Assembly: GCA_033725935.1 (NCBI GenBank)
Contig: MU867082.1
Coordinates: 308,949 to 372,948, forward strand
Reading direction: 5' to 3'
DNA from: Cladorrhinum sp. PSN259
Taxonomy: Eukaryota; Ascomycota; Sordariomycetes; Sordariales; Podosporaceae
Length of the DNA stretch: 64,000 bases
Shown here: positions 42,804 through 54,779 of the stretch, piece by piece
Position numbering within the stretch: the first letter of the stretch is position 1
How the letters are laid out: every line of letters begins with the position of its first letter
Position numbers and translations under genes: made by a program
Notes under the pieces: generated by a model
What the model saw: only the letters and a program-made list of their open reading frames with translations
The model's database searches: none
Told to the model about the DNA's origin: nothing

Positions 42804-43978
42804 TCAGTTCTTCTTATTGTAAAAAGACTTCACCTTCTCAACCTCATCCCAACTGCCCATGAAGATACCCGCCTTGTCGTGAATATGCTCCGGCACTACC
42901 TCCAACATTCTGTTCATCTTGCTATCAACCGCTTGACCGCCAGCTGTTTAACTTGTATTAGCCAACATCCACTTCACCTAAAAGTCTTGAGAGCACTTAC
43001 CATTCTCAAAAACCATAGCCATAGGCGCACACTCGTACAAAATCCTCAATTTCCCCTTGGGACTCTTCTTGTCCGCAGGATAAGCAAAGATACCGCCGTA
43101 CAACAGCGTCCTGTAAGCATCGGCAACCATAGACCCGATATATCTTGCGCTGTACGGCTTCCCACCCTCGGGTGCCTCCTTCAGAGAATTGAAATAGGCC
43201 TTTGTCTCCTCCTCCCAGTACAGACTGTTACCCTCATTAACCGAGTAAATAGCCCTCTTCCTGGGCAGCTTCATATCAGGGTGCGTCAAGATAAACTCTC
43301 CGACACCATTGTCCAGCGTAAAACCGTTGACGGAACCACCCTTCATGGTGATCACCAGCTGGGCGGAAGCACCGTACATGGTAAAGCCAGCAGCTAAAAG
43401 CTCCGTACCGGGCTTGAGAATATCTTCTTGAGTGCCAGTGCTGCCCTCAGCAAGCTTGTGGATAGCAAAGATAGTACCGACGGACACACCAGCATCCAGG
43501 TTGGAAGAACCGTCAATGGGATCGCAGGCTACGGCGTAGCGAGCTTGTTCGGCGTCCTTGAAGTAGATGACGTTGTCTTCTTCTTCTGAGACTAGGAGTG
43601 CGCATTTGCCGGAGGAGCGCATGGCTTCGATGAAGAGATCGTTGGAGATTACGTCTAGCTTTTTTTGGTCGTCTCCTGTGATGTTTGAGGATCCGGCGAG
43701 GCCGGTGAGGTTGACTAGGGTTGCGCGACGGATGTAGTAGGCGATTGATTTGAATGAGAATTGCAGGGCGTGGCAGAGGAGGCTGTTTTAGATGGGATTG
43801 GTTAGACGGTGAGATATTGTGAGGGTTTAGAAAAGGGATGTAAGTACGTGAAGTCTCCGGTAGCTTCCTTGTGCTTGACTTGCTCTTCCGTCAGGAAGCG
43901 GGTGAGGGTGACGATGTTGGTATTGATCTTTTCGGTCTGGTCCTCGGAGTGACCATTGGTGGTGAGGTTGCTGACCAT
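42804..43978 (-). CDS. FBP1: fructose-1,6-bisphosphatase
   Basis: Gluconeogenic enzyme hydrolysing fructose-1,6-bisphosphate to fructose-6-phosphate in the cytosol, 350 aa (normal length). Exons: 43978-43848, 43782-43001 and 42943-42804. The product starts MVSNLTTNGHSEDQTEKINT. It has a TLTRFL N-terminal helix, the metal-binding DPIDGSSNLD (about 131-140), SVNEGNSLYW, YIGSMVADAYRTLLYGGIFAYP and AGGQAVD, and ends SFYNKKN. All substrate and metal residues of the family appear present. It lies downstream of the thiolase in a minus-strand pair; both are needed for growth on fatty acids or acetate, though shared control is inference. Confidence 0.97.
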
Positions 43979-45163
43979 TTTGGCGATTTGTGTGTGTGGA
44001 GTGTTTGTGATGGTATAAGTGAAGTTCCAGATAGCTTCCTCTGTTGCTTTAAGAGAAGCTGTCGGTATCCAAATGTTGAACCGAGAATGGAAGCCGAGCT
44101 ATGCGTAGCTGGGTAGTTGTTCGGCCGACTTATACACACTTGCGATATCACAACACTGGTGGAGATCGTACTTCACTGACACCAAAAAATAGGGATAACA
44201 ATGGAGAGAGAAATGTGTGTAAGAGAGAGAGAGGAAGCAAGAAAACAAGAGAGCTAGAAAAAAGAGAACAATGAAAAATCGGTCCCCCAACTTATCTACC
44301 TCCCCTCCAAGCTATTGACCACTGGGCACTACCCGGACGGCACAACACACCGGTATCTGTGCATCAAAGTTATTGGATAATTCGGTATTTCTCGAGAGAT
44401 GTCCCTTGTCCCTCCATCTTCCCGGCCCATCCCTTTCCAGGTACCTCCCTCCATGCTGCATGTAGGTACAGTACCTGGCTGGCTGGGTGCCGTCGGCAGA
44501 AGAACGGCTATGGAGGGGTTCTCCCAAACGATCCATCATTTGGCGGGGCGGCGCGGTGTGGCTGACATCACCGATCTTCTCATACCCGGAAGACCGTTGT
44601 TTAAAACCAACCCGCCGCTCTCAACTTTGTCTCCTGTTGGTTCCAACTCAAATCCCCAGTACTTCTACTTCCATACATTTTGTGTGACATACCTTCTAAA
44701 ATCTTCTCTTCATCTGTCTCTCAAACCGACATGCATATCCCGATCCAAACCGTCCAAAAGATGATTTCCCGGGACGGTAATGCACGCCGCTTTGTCCCGA
44801 AAACTCGTCCCCCGAACAGCCGGGGTGCCCCACCAAAGAGTCTGATTTACCCCAATCTGGGGTGGTTCCAGATGTCCGGCAGATTTCTTGGCTCCCGTAA
44901 TTGTTTTTTTGCAGCCAATCAATGCTCCCCCTCAGCACCCTGAATTAGCTAAGCAGCTCCCCCGTTCTCCAGGTTTTGATTGTTCATCTGACCCGGTCAC
45001 GGGTCTGTTTGGAGATTCAAAATTACGAAAGAAAGCTGGGATCTGTTGAACTTATGTTCTGTTTCCGGACTGAGGCTTTTGGACCCGTGACTGTTTGATA
45101 TTTTTTTATTTTTTTACCCCTGACTAGAATGAAAGATGTTTTCTTGTCCCCTAAACCTGACCT
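43979..45163. other. intergenic: FBPase promoter and F-box gene 3' flank
   Basis: 1.2 kb. Short frames such as 44399-44764 and 44680-44943 have no recognisable domain. A purine-rich GA tract lies near 44216-44275. Confidence 0.5.
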
Positions 45164-47219
45164 TCAAAGGTGACGTGAAGGCCTCATCCTGGCCGCCCTA
45201 CTCTTCGACCATTCTGCAATGGAGAGCATCGTCAACATATTTAGATCCCTCAGCATCTGGTAGTTGATATCTAATCTGTGGTATCTGCTGGCTTCCATCA
45301 TGGTCGGTGCGAAGTTTCTTGGTCCCCCACACTCATACACCCTCGGAAGCCGAATTGGTCGGTCATTCCCAGTGACCGCCAAACCATCGCCAATTTCCAT
45401 GAGCATTGGCGAGAGTGTTCTGCTCGAGTAACCACTGCCCTCATGTGTCCTCGCTCTCCAGTCTTTAAATCCGAAATTTGGATCAGTAGTCGCACATTCA
45501 GGAGGGTAGAAATTGGGGCAAGGCTCCAGGTTAGCTTCGATAACTCCCCCGGAGATCCCAACGTAGAAGTTGGGTGAAATATCTGACCCTCTTGCAAACG
45601 ACCAGATACTGCTGTTTTTAAGCGTGGACAGTGCCCTAGAAAGAAAATACTTTGCGTTGGGCCGGAAGTATATGCTCTTTGAGAATTCGTGCCAGTGGCA
45701 GAGGCTTGCGTGTCGAAAGTCGCACTCATTCCGGCCGATTATTTTGCTTGTAGGTTGCTCTATGAAGGCTTGAGATGGCTGTGGGAACGGTAAGCTGCTT
45801 TGGCATGAGAGCCCGGAGGTGTGATAGTAATGTTTGTTCCAGCGGAAGTCGAATATTTTGACCGTTATTCCATCTCCACCTCCTGCGACAAAGCGTTCCG
45901 CGCCGTAGCTCATTAGAGCTTCGGCATCTGTCCACGGGTCAATGTTGTCTTGGTAGACTGCATCGAATGGCGACGGAGTGCGGAGATCTTGGAGTCTAGA
46001 GACTGTGGTCAACGTGAATTCATTCGCTGTCCCAACTTAACAAAGTAACTCACCGAATTGTGCCGTCCCTCCAACCGCTCAGCATGAGACTCGTTTTTCC
46101 GCTGGCCTGTCCGTTCCGGTATACTGGCTCGAGGGAATTTGGAGAGAGATTGCCGTTTTCCTTGAGCTCAAACTTTGATGCTATATCCAGATTCTTGGCC
46201 GCTGTGTGGTGAGTCCATCCTGTCGGGGTCAAGGTAAGATATCGAAGCGGATTGGTAGTGCTGCCAAGTGCCAATGCAATTGTTTCTCCCTGGTCCATCC
46301 ACTTAGCTCGACTCAGCCTTGAGGTTTCCGATGTAAAAACATCTTTTTGAAGATCAAAGACTGCTGATGGCGCAGTTTCAGGGCTCAAATCCTGGGAGAG
46401 GTCATAGATGACTACGCTCGACTTGGTGGCAGCGGCAATCAGGGTTGAGTTGTTACCATTCTGTAAAACATCGATCGAGTTGACTGTTTCTTCGTCTGCT
46501 CGCTGAGATCCTGGTGGTGGCTGCGGCTCGGACGTGTTTGTCAGGATAAAGTCAGAAAGATGCTCTCCAAAGCGATCCGGTTCCGCAGATATCATTGACA
46601 GCTTCCCATTGTGTCTCCCAGACAAAATTGCTCGCTCGGTCTGATGCTTGATGATCTTGATCGCATTCACATCATCATGTCCAACTTGGTACCCCAAATC
46701 CTTGCCGTCAATGCGATGCCATGAAGATTTTGAGGCCTGTCCTTGAGCATTGCGCTCCCGGTGCCGCGCAATGATGTCCTCTCCGGCTCCCCACACCACA
46801 AGCTCTTCCTGGGTTGCTGGATCAAAGTGAGCATCAACTACCGAGTGAAAAAGCCTCTGGTTTCCGGAGCGACGTTGACGCCTCCAGTTATTCTCGTCGT
46901 TTGTTGGAGTGCTCGCAGGCACCAGAGCCTGAAACTGCAGAGCCCTTCGATCCCAGCAACGACTCTGCCATGTGAGTGAATCTGCAAGTTGCTGCCAGTC
47001 ATGACGACCAAGAGCTGGATTTGGGATAGAGAGCGAGGGGAATCGGGCTTTTACAAAAAGTCTCCAGCCGTCTTCCCTAATTAGACGGTGGAACGTACGG
47101 CAAGACAGTGCAATCGCGCGTAGGTCTCGTGCAGTCTCAAAATTGGCGAATATGAGGAGCAGAATTTCAATGGGAACATCCGTTAGTTTGTTTGCTTTTT
47201 CATCTTCTGTCGACTCCAT
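45164..47219 (-). CDS. F-box protein with WD40/beta-propeller-like C-terminal part
   Basis: Predicted F-box protein of 665 aa, possibly a substrate receptor of an SCF ubiquitin ligase. Exon 1 is 47219-46054 and exon 2 is 45995-45164; the splice rebuilds WRDGTIRLQDLRTPSPFD, a WD-repeat-like strand. The F-box is at about residues 12-50 (LTDVPIEILLLIFANFETARDLRAIALSCR, quoted in part). Later segments (NAIKIIKHQTERAILSGRHN, SIDVLQNGNNSTLIAAA, GAERFVAGGGDGITVKIFD) look like propeller blades. The nearer acceptor CACAG leads to a stop, so the CTCTAG acceptor was chosen. The target is unknown. It is head-to-head with the P450 gene. Confidence 0.85.
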
Positions 47220-47626
47220 TTTGTTGGAGAATTGAAAGGGAGTGTTGAAAATGGTTTCTGGGTTTAACTGTTTGTGGTTTTTATTTTCTTCCTTTTTTCT
47301 CTTGGTTCTAGAAGGGAAGAATCTTGGTTCTTCCCCGTCGTCCTGCAGATGACATAAAACATGGAATTGCAAACTTGAAGATTCCGCTTATTGTGCAGCG
47401 GTTCAGTCAGTACGCTAATCCAGAAGGAGCTAAGAAACGACGCTAGCAGTTGCTTTGACGAATCAAGTACCAGTGCGCATTTATCGGATAGCGGCACTTT
47501 GCCATGGGCTTCCAGGCTTTTGGGCTGCAATTCCTTCTGGCCTCCAGGCTTCCATCTTGGAACCAGTCACACTGCATCTCATTGCTGCGGCTAGCCGGTC
47601 AACCCGCAAAGTTTGACTCGATCACA
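47220..47626. promoter_or_regulatory. divergent promoter between F-box and P450 genes
   Basis: 407 bp separate the two start codons, so the two genes may share regulatory sites. No specific motif assigned. Confidence 0.45.
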
Positions 47627-49373
47627 ATGATTGCAGGTAGTGACACTTGGCAAGGCTATGCCGTTGCCGCACTCATTGCTTTTCTGACATGGCGATACAT
47701 CATCCATCCTGCCTTCCTGTCGCCCCTCTCCAAAGTTCCCAATGCCCATTGGTCTGCCCCCTTTTCGAGCTTCTGGATTCTTAAAGTCCGCTTCTTCCGC
47801 CATGAAAACAGAACTCTCGCCGATGCCCATCGCCGTCTCGGTTCCGTGATTCGAATCGGCCCCGGAGAGCTGAGCATCAGTGACCAGCATACCGTCCGGA
47901 CTGTGTACCAGGGTGGCTTCGAGAAGCCAGTGTGGTACTCGGTCTTTGACAATTATGGGTATGCCATGCATATACATATTCCTCACCTGTTAGGGTGACG
48001 TGCTCCATGACATTTTGCTCATACTTGGCTCAAAAAAGGGTTCCTTGCATGTTTTCCGCGCGCCCTTCGGCCGAACACTCGCTTAGGAAGCGGTTGATTT
48101 CGAATGTTTACTCAAAATCTTATATCCAATCAAGCACAGCGGCTTCATTGCAGACACGTGCTATCATCTCGGGTAGACTCTTGCCGATCATTGAAGAGTC
48201 TACGGCCGAGACACAGGTCCCCCACGGAATTGATATTTATTCCGTGTTTATGGCTGCCACAATGGACTTTATTGCGGCATACATCTTCGGACTTCGAGGT
48301 GGCACCGATTTCCTCCGAGACAAGGGCTACAGGGACCATTTCCTTGAGTTATACAAAATAAGGCATGGTTACGGATTCTTTGACCAGGAGCTGCCTCGTT
48401 TTACCAACCTCTGTCGAAAGATCGGCATTCCCTTTTGCCCCGGATTTGTCGACTTGGCTAACAAGGAGCTCGGTGAGTGGTGCCAGCGACTCTGTAATAA
48501 CATGCTAGGTCTTTTCGACGCAGGTTTCCGACCGACCGGAGGGTCCGAAGACGATCCTGTGGTTTTTGCTGCCTTGGTGAATGGCCTGGAGAAGGAGAAG
48601 GCAACAAAGGGACGCGCTTCTTTGCTGTATCCAACGGCTCTCTCAAACTTCACGCTATCCGTTGCTTCTGAACTCTTCGACCACGTTCTGGCTGGTCAAG
48701 AGACGGCGGGACTGGCATTGACGTATCTAAGCTGGCGACTATCGCAGTCATTGGAACTGCAAGCCGCCCTCCGAGCCGAACTTGTCGGTCTCACACCGAA
48801 TATGCGACGCAACACAGATGGCACAGTAAGCTTACCTGAGGCTAAACAGTTGGACAACCTCCTTCTGCTCCACGCTGTGATTATGGAAACTCTACGCCTC
48901 CATGCACCAATCCCAGGCCCTCAACCTCGCGAGACACCACATTTTGGGTGCAAATTGGGTCCGTACGTTGTTCCCGGAGGTGTCCGGGTTGCCGCTCTCG
49001 CATATACTCTCCACCGGGATGAGACTGTGTTTCCTAACCCTGAGGAATGGGATCACACGCGATGGCTACCCTCGTTTGCCAGCGAGGAGGAGAGGAAACT
49101 GAGGAATAGGCAGTTCTGGGCCTTTGGCTCGGGTGGAAGAATGTGTATTGGATCAAACTTCGCGATGCAAGGTATGTTTTATTCGCTGCCGTGGAAAGGT
49201 CTCAAAACGTTTGACTGAGCGAGTTTGCAGAGATGAAACTGATCATCGCTGCCATCTATACGAATTATACCAGTCATGTTGTGGATGACGAAGGGGTGGC
49301 CAGCCAGGGTGACGGCTACACTGGACGACCAGCCAAAGAAAGATTGTACCTTCGGTTTCAGCCGATCAGATGA
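47627..49373 (+). CDS. cytochrome P450 monooxygenase
   Basis: Membrane-anchored heme monooxygenase, 535 aa. Exons: 47627-47958, 48039-49171 and 49231-49373. A hydrophobic N-terminal anchor (AVAALIAFLTWRYIIHP) is followed by the proline hinge LSPLSKVP. P450 marks are the I-helix AGQETAG, the K-helix ETLR, PERF-like DHTRWLPS and the heme loop FGSGGRMCIG with C480 as thiolate ligand. Intron 1 lies near residue 111 and intron 2 right after the heme loop. The family resembles fungal E-class P450s of the pisatin-demethylase/benzoate-hydroxylase type; no substrate can be given. No secondary-metabolite backbone gene is nearby, so a cluster role is not supported. Confidence 0.92.
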
Positions 49374-50883
49374 AAAATTCTAGTAAACACACAAGAAGCG
49401 TAGATTCTATTCCGAGAAAGGATGTAACATGACGGCAAACGGAGAGGGAGGGAGTGGTGGCGTGAGGCCTCGATGTCCCGAGTCCGTGGAAGGGTGTTTT
49501 GATGCCCCATCGAACGTATCGGTCATGCGAGTGTTCAAGGAGCCGCATTGTCAGACCCATCAGCAATTTTATGGTGAATCGTTGAGGGTGTTGTTGGAGA
49601 ATTCGGTCCGTCAACTTCTACTTCGCAGCCGGTCATTTCTTATTATCTGAGACATGCAGATACGCGAAAGCTATGACAACCAATCAGTACCTTGCCGAAA
49701 AGAGAAAATCGACCATGACCCTCCCCCGCAAAGTGCCAAGATGCCGAGGCGATCTCGAGCGGCAGTAAGCTAACGCCAAAAGCTTGTTTCCTTCCAAGCG
49801 TTTCTTCCTCCCCTGTCACCTCATGTATAGGTATCGACGTCACATGCCGAATCCCGGTCCTTTCCATCTCAAGGGCTTCTGGCTGTTACACCTTCGGAAA
49901 TTTGTAACATAAGTGGAAGCGAAACTTGAATGGCGGTAAGGGTCGAGTATAAATTGAAGTATCCATGGAGGGGACCTATCAACCGTATGGTACGGGAACA
50001 ATATCAACACAGGGCTGTAGTGTCGGAAGGAACGATACTCAGAGTACGAGGCAATGCTAGTTAAGGTAGATATCCGAGTGGACACTCGACTAAGATCTGA
50101 AGACCTCAGGTCGCTCCTTCCATTCTTCCACGCTTGTCGTCCGATAAGGATGTCACTACCTGAGGTGCGGGGTTATGGCTCATGGTCAAGAGCTTCCTGG
50201 TTGTTGTAATAATTGGTCAGTCACACTGCTTTCGCTCAACCCCTGCCACCCTCACTTTCACGACGCAACCTGATTCTGCCCACCTGCCTTTCTGGACTCA
50301 GCTAGCCATTTGGTGTCCAGTGCTTCCTTGTCCTCTTTCTGTGTGAGACGCATCTCAAATTCTGAAGTCGTATTAGTGGATCACTGGATCAGGGTAACCA
50401 TTTGTATAGCCAGGTAACAAGAGTAGAGACGAGAGAGAAAGGTTCCAGGTTGGGCTCCTGTTGTTCCCCGATTTCTTCGTCCCTCACCGAATGGCGCTAG
50501 CGCCACCACGCCCTGGAACCTTACTGGCGACGTTCCTTCCCACACTTACTCTCGTGCCTTCTTTAAACTTGAAGTTAAGCTTTCTCCCCTTCATCAACTC
50601 GACTCTCATTCAATATTCGACCCAGACGAACCACGATTTCCAAGTAAAATCGATCACCCATATCGCAGCCATTTTCTAATCTTGGTATGTCACACCCTCG
50701 TAATCCGTTGCGATATTGTGCACTCGTAGTCGTTTACTCTCTCGCCCGACTGGGCAACTTTATACTTTCCCCTTTCAACTTCATGTCACCACACACCCTG
50801 TTAGTTGTACGCGGTCGCTAATTCACGTCACCAGGACAATCAAAGCAGCTCGTGAGCACACAATTCCTCTCCTCTTGCCCACC
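49374..50883. other. intergenic: P450 3' flank and GIT1-like promoter
   Basis: 1.5 kb without a gene I can support. The final 400 bp are pyrimidine-rich and form the likely leader of the transporter gene. Confidence 0.5.
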
Positions 50884-52770
50884 ATGACTTTCAAGTTGTT
50901 CGGTGGCAGCAAGGAGCAGGAGAGGGCCGCTGGTATTAACGGTCACCACCCTTCTCCACCTGCTCTCCAGACTCACAGTCTCGATGGACAGGCAGATGAG
51001 AGTGCTCGAGAGGTCGAGCGGATGACTCAGGTCTCGCCTGACAATGAACCGACTTCCGGCAATCAGAAGACCTTTTGGAACAAGCTTCTTCCAGTCATGG
51101 CCTGCGGTGCTGGATTGTTTTCTGACGGGTACATCAACAACGTCCGTCTCATCCGTCAATTCTATCTTGAAAAGGCCGAGATTAACATTTCTGGAACAGG
51201 TCATTGGCTCTGTCATAACTGTCCTCGGCCGGCAATATGGCAATGTGTACAAGAAATCGACCGCCTCCAAGCATATGGGCGATCTTGCGTTTGCGGGTAC
51301 TGTTGTCGGTCAATTGGCTTTTGGCTATCTGTATGTTTCTTGTGGAGTCAGAGCTCAGGGTTGATGGGACTAACACAAACCACAGCTCTGACAAGTGGTC
51401 TCGCACCAATTCGCTCATGCTCTCGACTGCCATCCTGATCCTCTTCACGGCTCTCTGTACCGGCAGTTACTGGCACGGTGATGCCGTTGGAATGTTCAAC
51501 ATTCTCGCAGCGTGGCGGTTCTTGGTTGGGATTGGCATTGGTGGAGAGTATCCCGCAGGCAGTGTCAGCTGTGCTGAGTCTACTAGCGAACTCAAGTCTG
51601 GGACCAGAAACACTTGGTTTATTCTCTTCACCAACAGCATGATTGACTGGGTAGGTTCCTTCTTACTTCAACAAGTAATGCAAGTGAAAGCTGACAAGTC
51701 TTCACAGGGTTTTGTTATTGGCGCGTTCGTCCCATACGTGGTTGCTTGTGCCTCTGACAATTATGCGGTTATCTGGCGCACCAGCTTGGGTGTTGGTACC
51801 CTCTTCCCCTTGGTCCTGTTCATTTTACGTATCTTTCTCAAAGAGCCCGAGGAATATCGTAAGAACTCAATGAAGTACGCCAAGATCCCCTACCGGCTTG
51901 TACTGAGATTCTATGGCTGGAGGCTGTTCATTGTCAGCGCGGTATGGTTCATCTACGATGTAAGTTAATTCTGTCCGCGCCCCGCTTGTTCCATGAGTAG
52001 CAATAGCTGATAGTGCTCCACAGTTCTCGATTTATTCTTTCGGCATCTTCTCGACCTCTATTCTGTCTAGCATCTTCGATCAGGATAAGGCAAACCTGAC
52101 AATCGTCTTCGGTTGGAATACTGTTATCAACCTGTTCTACATCCCCGGCACCATGCTCGGCGCTCCTGTTTCTGACCGGCTCGGTCCGCGTAACACGCTG
52201 ATTCTTGGTGTCACACTGCAAGGTGTTGTCGGCTTTATCATGGCAGCCTGCTATCCATATCTATCCAAGCCGCAATACGTAGGCGGCTTTGCTGTTGTGT
52301 TTGGACTCTTCCTAGCACTCGGCGAGTTAGGCCCGGGCAACAACATCGGTATCATGGCCGCCAAGACGTGTGCCACGGGTGTTCGTGGCCAGTACTATGG
52401 CATCGCAGCCGCCGTCGGCAAGGTTGGTGCTTTTGTCGGCACGCTGGTTTTCCCTTACATCATCAAGTCAACTGGTGATGATTCCAATCTCAACGCACAG
52501 GTGCCTTTTTATATCTCGAGCGCCTTGTGCCTCTTCAGCGCAGTAATTGTCTGGTTAAACCTGCCTCAAGTTCATCAGGACAGCATTCAGATCGAGGACG
52601 AGCTGTTCAAACAGTTCCTCAGGGAGAACAAGTACGATGTGCGGCAGTTGGGTCTTAGGAAGCCCGATGAGGTCTCGTCCATGAGAACCACCATCACGGC
52701 GGTGGATAGCCCGTCGACTGCTCCGCTGCGCGAGAAACAATCGCATGAGAGCGAGAAGGTGCAGGCCTGA
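50884..52770 (+). CDS. MFS transporter, GIT1-like glycerophosphodiester/phosphate permease
   Basis: Twelve-helix major facilitator, 550 aa, probably at the plasma membrane. Exons: 50884-51141, 51200-51330, 51386-51650, 51708-51959 and 52024-52770, all phases consistent. Family features are GLFSDGYINNVIGSVITVLG in helix 1, the loop-2 motif (GYLSDKWSRT), GIGIGGEYPAGSVSCAES resembling the phosphate:H+ symporter signature, a central SIYSFGIFSTSI helix and SDRLGPRN in the second half. The cytosolic C-terminus is charged (EKQSHESEKVQA). The GGEYP(C/A)GS segment and the TNSMID string point to the GIT1 glycerophosphoinositol branch. The substrate (glycerophosphoinositol, glycerophosphocholine or phosphate) is inferred. 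Confidence 0.88.
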
Positions 52771-53272
52771 TTTGATCACCGTTTTTCATGGGCTTAAGGA
52801 GCTTTTGGAGGTGTTATCATGTTGTTTCCTGATCTCGTTTGTTTCTTCTGGTGTGCTTTGATATTTTCGGAGCTTCGATCTTGGGCCAGTTGTCACACAA
52901 TCCAGTGGATGGACGAGCTTCATAGGAATGGTCTTGATTCTGGTGGTACGCATCATGCATAGATAAGGCATCACCGATGGAACTGAAGTAAGTTGCTTGG
53001 CAGCTAACACGACTGCACGTGGTGGTCTCTCACAATTACAAATCAATTGATCAATATTACACTATGGTGGGCACATGATCGTCCCGTGAATGTATGTGAC
53101 TTCGATCTCGTGACAGTAAATGTTCGTACAAGAATCGATGGTGATACTCTAGCTCTTGTGGTTCCAAGATCTCGTTTAACTACTTGTACATGCCTAATCA
53201 TACACACTCTTTGTTCTTTTAATGTTCAACTTAGGGGATTGTAGGTAAAAGCCATTGTCCTCTTGTACAACC
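52771..53272. other. shared 3' flank of GIT1-like and IND1 genes
   Basis: 502 bp between convergent stops. No gene or repeat recognised. Confidence 0.55.
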
Positions 53273-54370
53273 TCATTGACTGGCTAACCCAATCTTGTCT
53301 GCCAACTTTCTAGCAACATCCATAAACACCTTTGCCCTCGCCGAATTCGGTTCGGCAACCACGGTCGGTTTTCCCCTACTCCCGTCCTCCCCGATGTTAG
53401 GATGTAACGGGACGTCGCCCAGAATTTCCAGCCCCTTCTCCGCACACATCTTCTTGACTCCTTCGTTACCACCAAACACTGCCGTTTCCGCATTACAGTT
53501 GGGACAGCAAAATGTGCTCATGTTTTGGATCAGACCCAGCACTGGAACGTCGACCTTTTCAAACATGTTGACGCCCTTTATTGCGTCTTTTATTGCCAGC
53601 GTGTGCGGTGTTGTGACCACTACCGCACCGGAAAGCGGTATTTGCTGCGTGATGCTCAGCTGGATGTCTCCCGTCCCGGGCGGCAAGTCAAGCACTAGTA
53701 CGTCGAGCTGGGGAGGGCCCCAGGATACCGAGTGAAGCAGCTGCTGGATTGCTTTCAAGAGCATGGGGCCCCGCCAGACTATCGGGTTGTCCTCGGAGGG
53801 GGAGAGGTATCCGATTGACATTGTCTTTGTTCCGTAGTTTGTCAGCGGGACGAGAGCTCCCGCGGGGGTTAAGGAGGGCTGGTGGCCGGTCAGGTTGAAC
53901 AGGGTCGGGACTGAAGGGCCGTAGAGGTCCGTGTCTAGGAGGCCGGTCGAGTAGCCCAGGCGGGTGAAGGCGAGGGATAGGTTGGCGGCGATTGTTGATT
54001 TCCCTACGCCGCCTTTTGCTGAGGATATTGCTAGGATGTGCGAGACTTGGGGGATTGGGCGTTTTTGGGGGAGGCCGCGGGAAAATTTGGGTGGGACGCC
54101 TTTTTGGGGGAGGCCCTGGCGGGATGGGATGTTACTGGGTTTGAATCAAGGAGAGGAAGTGGGAGGATGAGAAAGAAGGGTTTGGGCTTACGAGGGGGTT
54201 CTCATGTGAGAGTATCCGGGAGGTTGTGTGGAAGAGACGAGATGTTGATGCTGATGGTGTAACCTAAAGGGAGGTTTAGTGTGGGACCTCTTATAAGAAG
54301 ATCGAGAATGACTTACATGACGGAGAGGGGATGAGGTGTGTAAGAGACGGAGGGGGGTGAGTGACTTCAT
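53273..54370 (-). CDS. IND1: IND1/NUBPL mitochondrial Fe-S protein for complex I assembly
   Basis: P-loop ATPase of the Mrp/NBP35 family, 322 aa, required to deliver Fe-S clusters to respiratory complex I. Exons: 54370-54317, 54263-54192 and 54115-53273. The N-terminus (MKSLTPLRLLHTSSPLRHV) is basic and Ser/Thr-rich, as expected of a mitochondrial presequence. HENPLGLPQKG is rebuilt across intron 2 and precedes GLPQKRPIPQVSHILAISS. The deviant Walker A is SSAKGGVGKST (about 70-80), with LDTDLYGPS, LDLPPGTGD and the cluster-binding CCPNC (about 244-248). A nearer acceptor CCCAG would give TAA at once, so CGCCAG was chosen. It shares a 409-bp divergent promoter with the SPF30 gene. Confidence 0.95.
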
Positions 54371-54779
54371 GGTGACTGATATATTTATTGAAACAAGAAT
54401 TTCCAGTTTCATTGGATGGTACAACCAGTGCTCAAATATCAATTTTTTGTGAGATTTTTCTCACTTATTTGATTGCCATATCTTCATGATCCATGAGACT
54501 GATGACGGTATGAGAGAAGCTTGAGCTTCAATTGGACACACCCCTGTAAGCTTATCGTTATCGGAATTCTGCTGTAGCACATCGCTAAGTGGACCGTGCG
54601 CTGCTGGGAAATGAATGTCGGCAACAACTCGATTCCTTCCTAACTTTTCCTCGAACCTGCCTGTATCACACAAACCCCGCAACTTCCGCTCACAATTTCT
54701 AGTTCCGCATCACTTTAATCATCAAATTGATACACGCCCGACAAACCTTTGTGTGCCCTTTCGGATAACATAGCCAAAA
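54371..54779. promoter_or_regulatory. divergent promoter between IND1 and SPF30
   Basis: 409 bp between start codons on opposite strands; probably a bidirectional promoter. No specific factor site assigned. Confidence 0.45.

Noticed and set aside
45164..52770. Possible secondary-metabolite cluster around the P450 and MFS genes
   Set aside because: No polyketide synthase, peptide synthetase, terpene cyclase or pathway transcription factor is present; the transporter looks like a nutrient permease.
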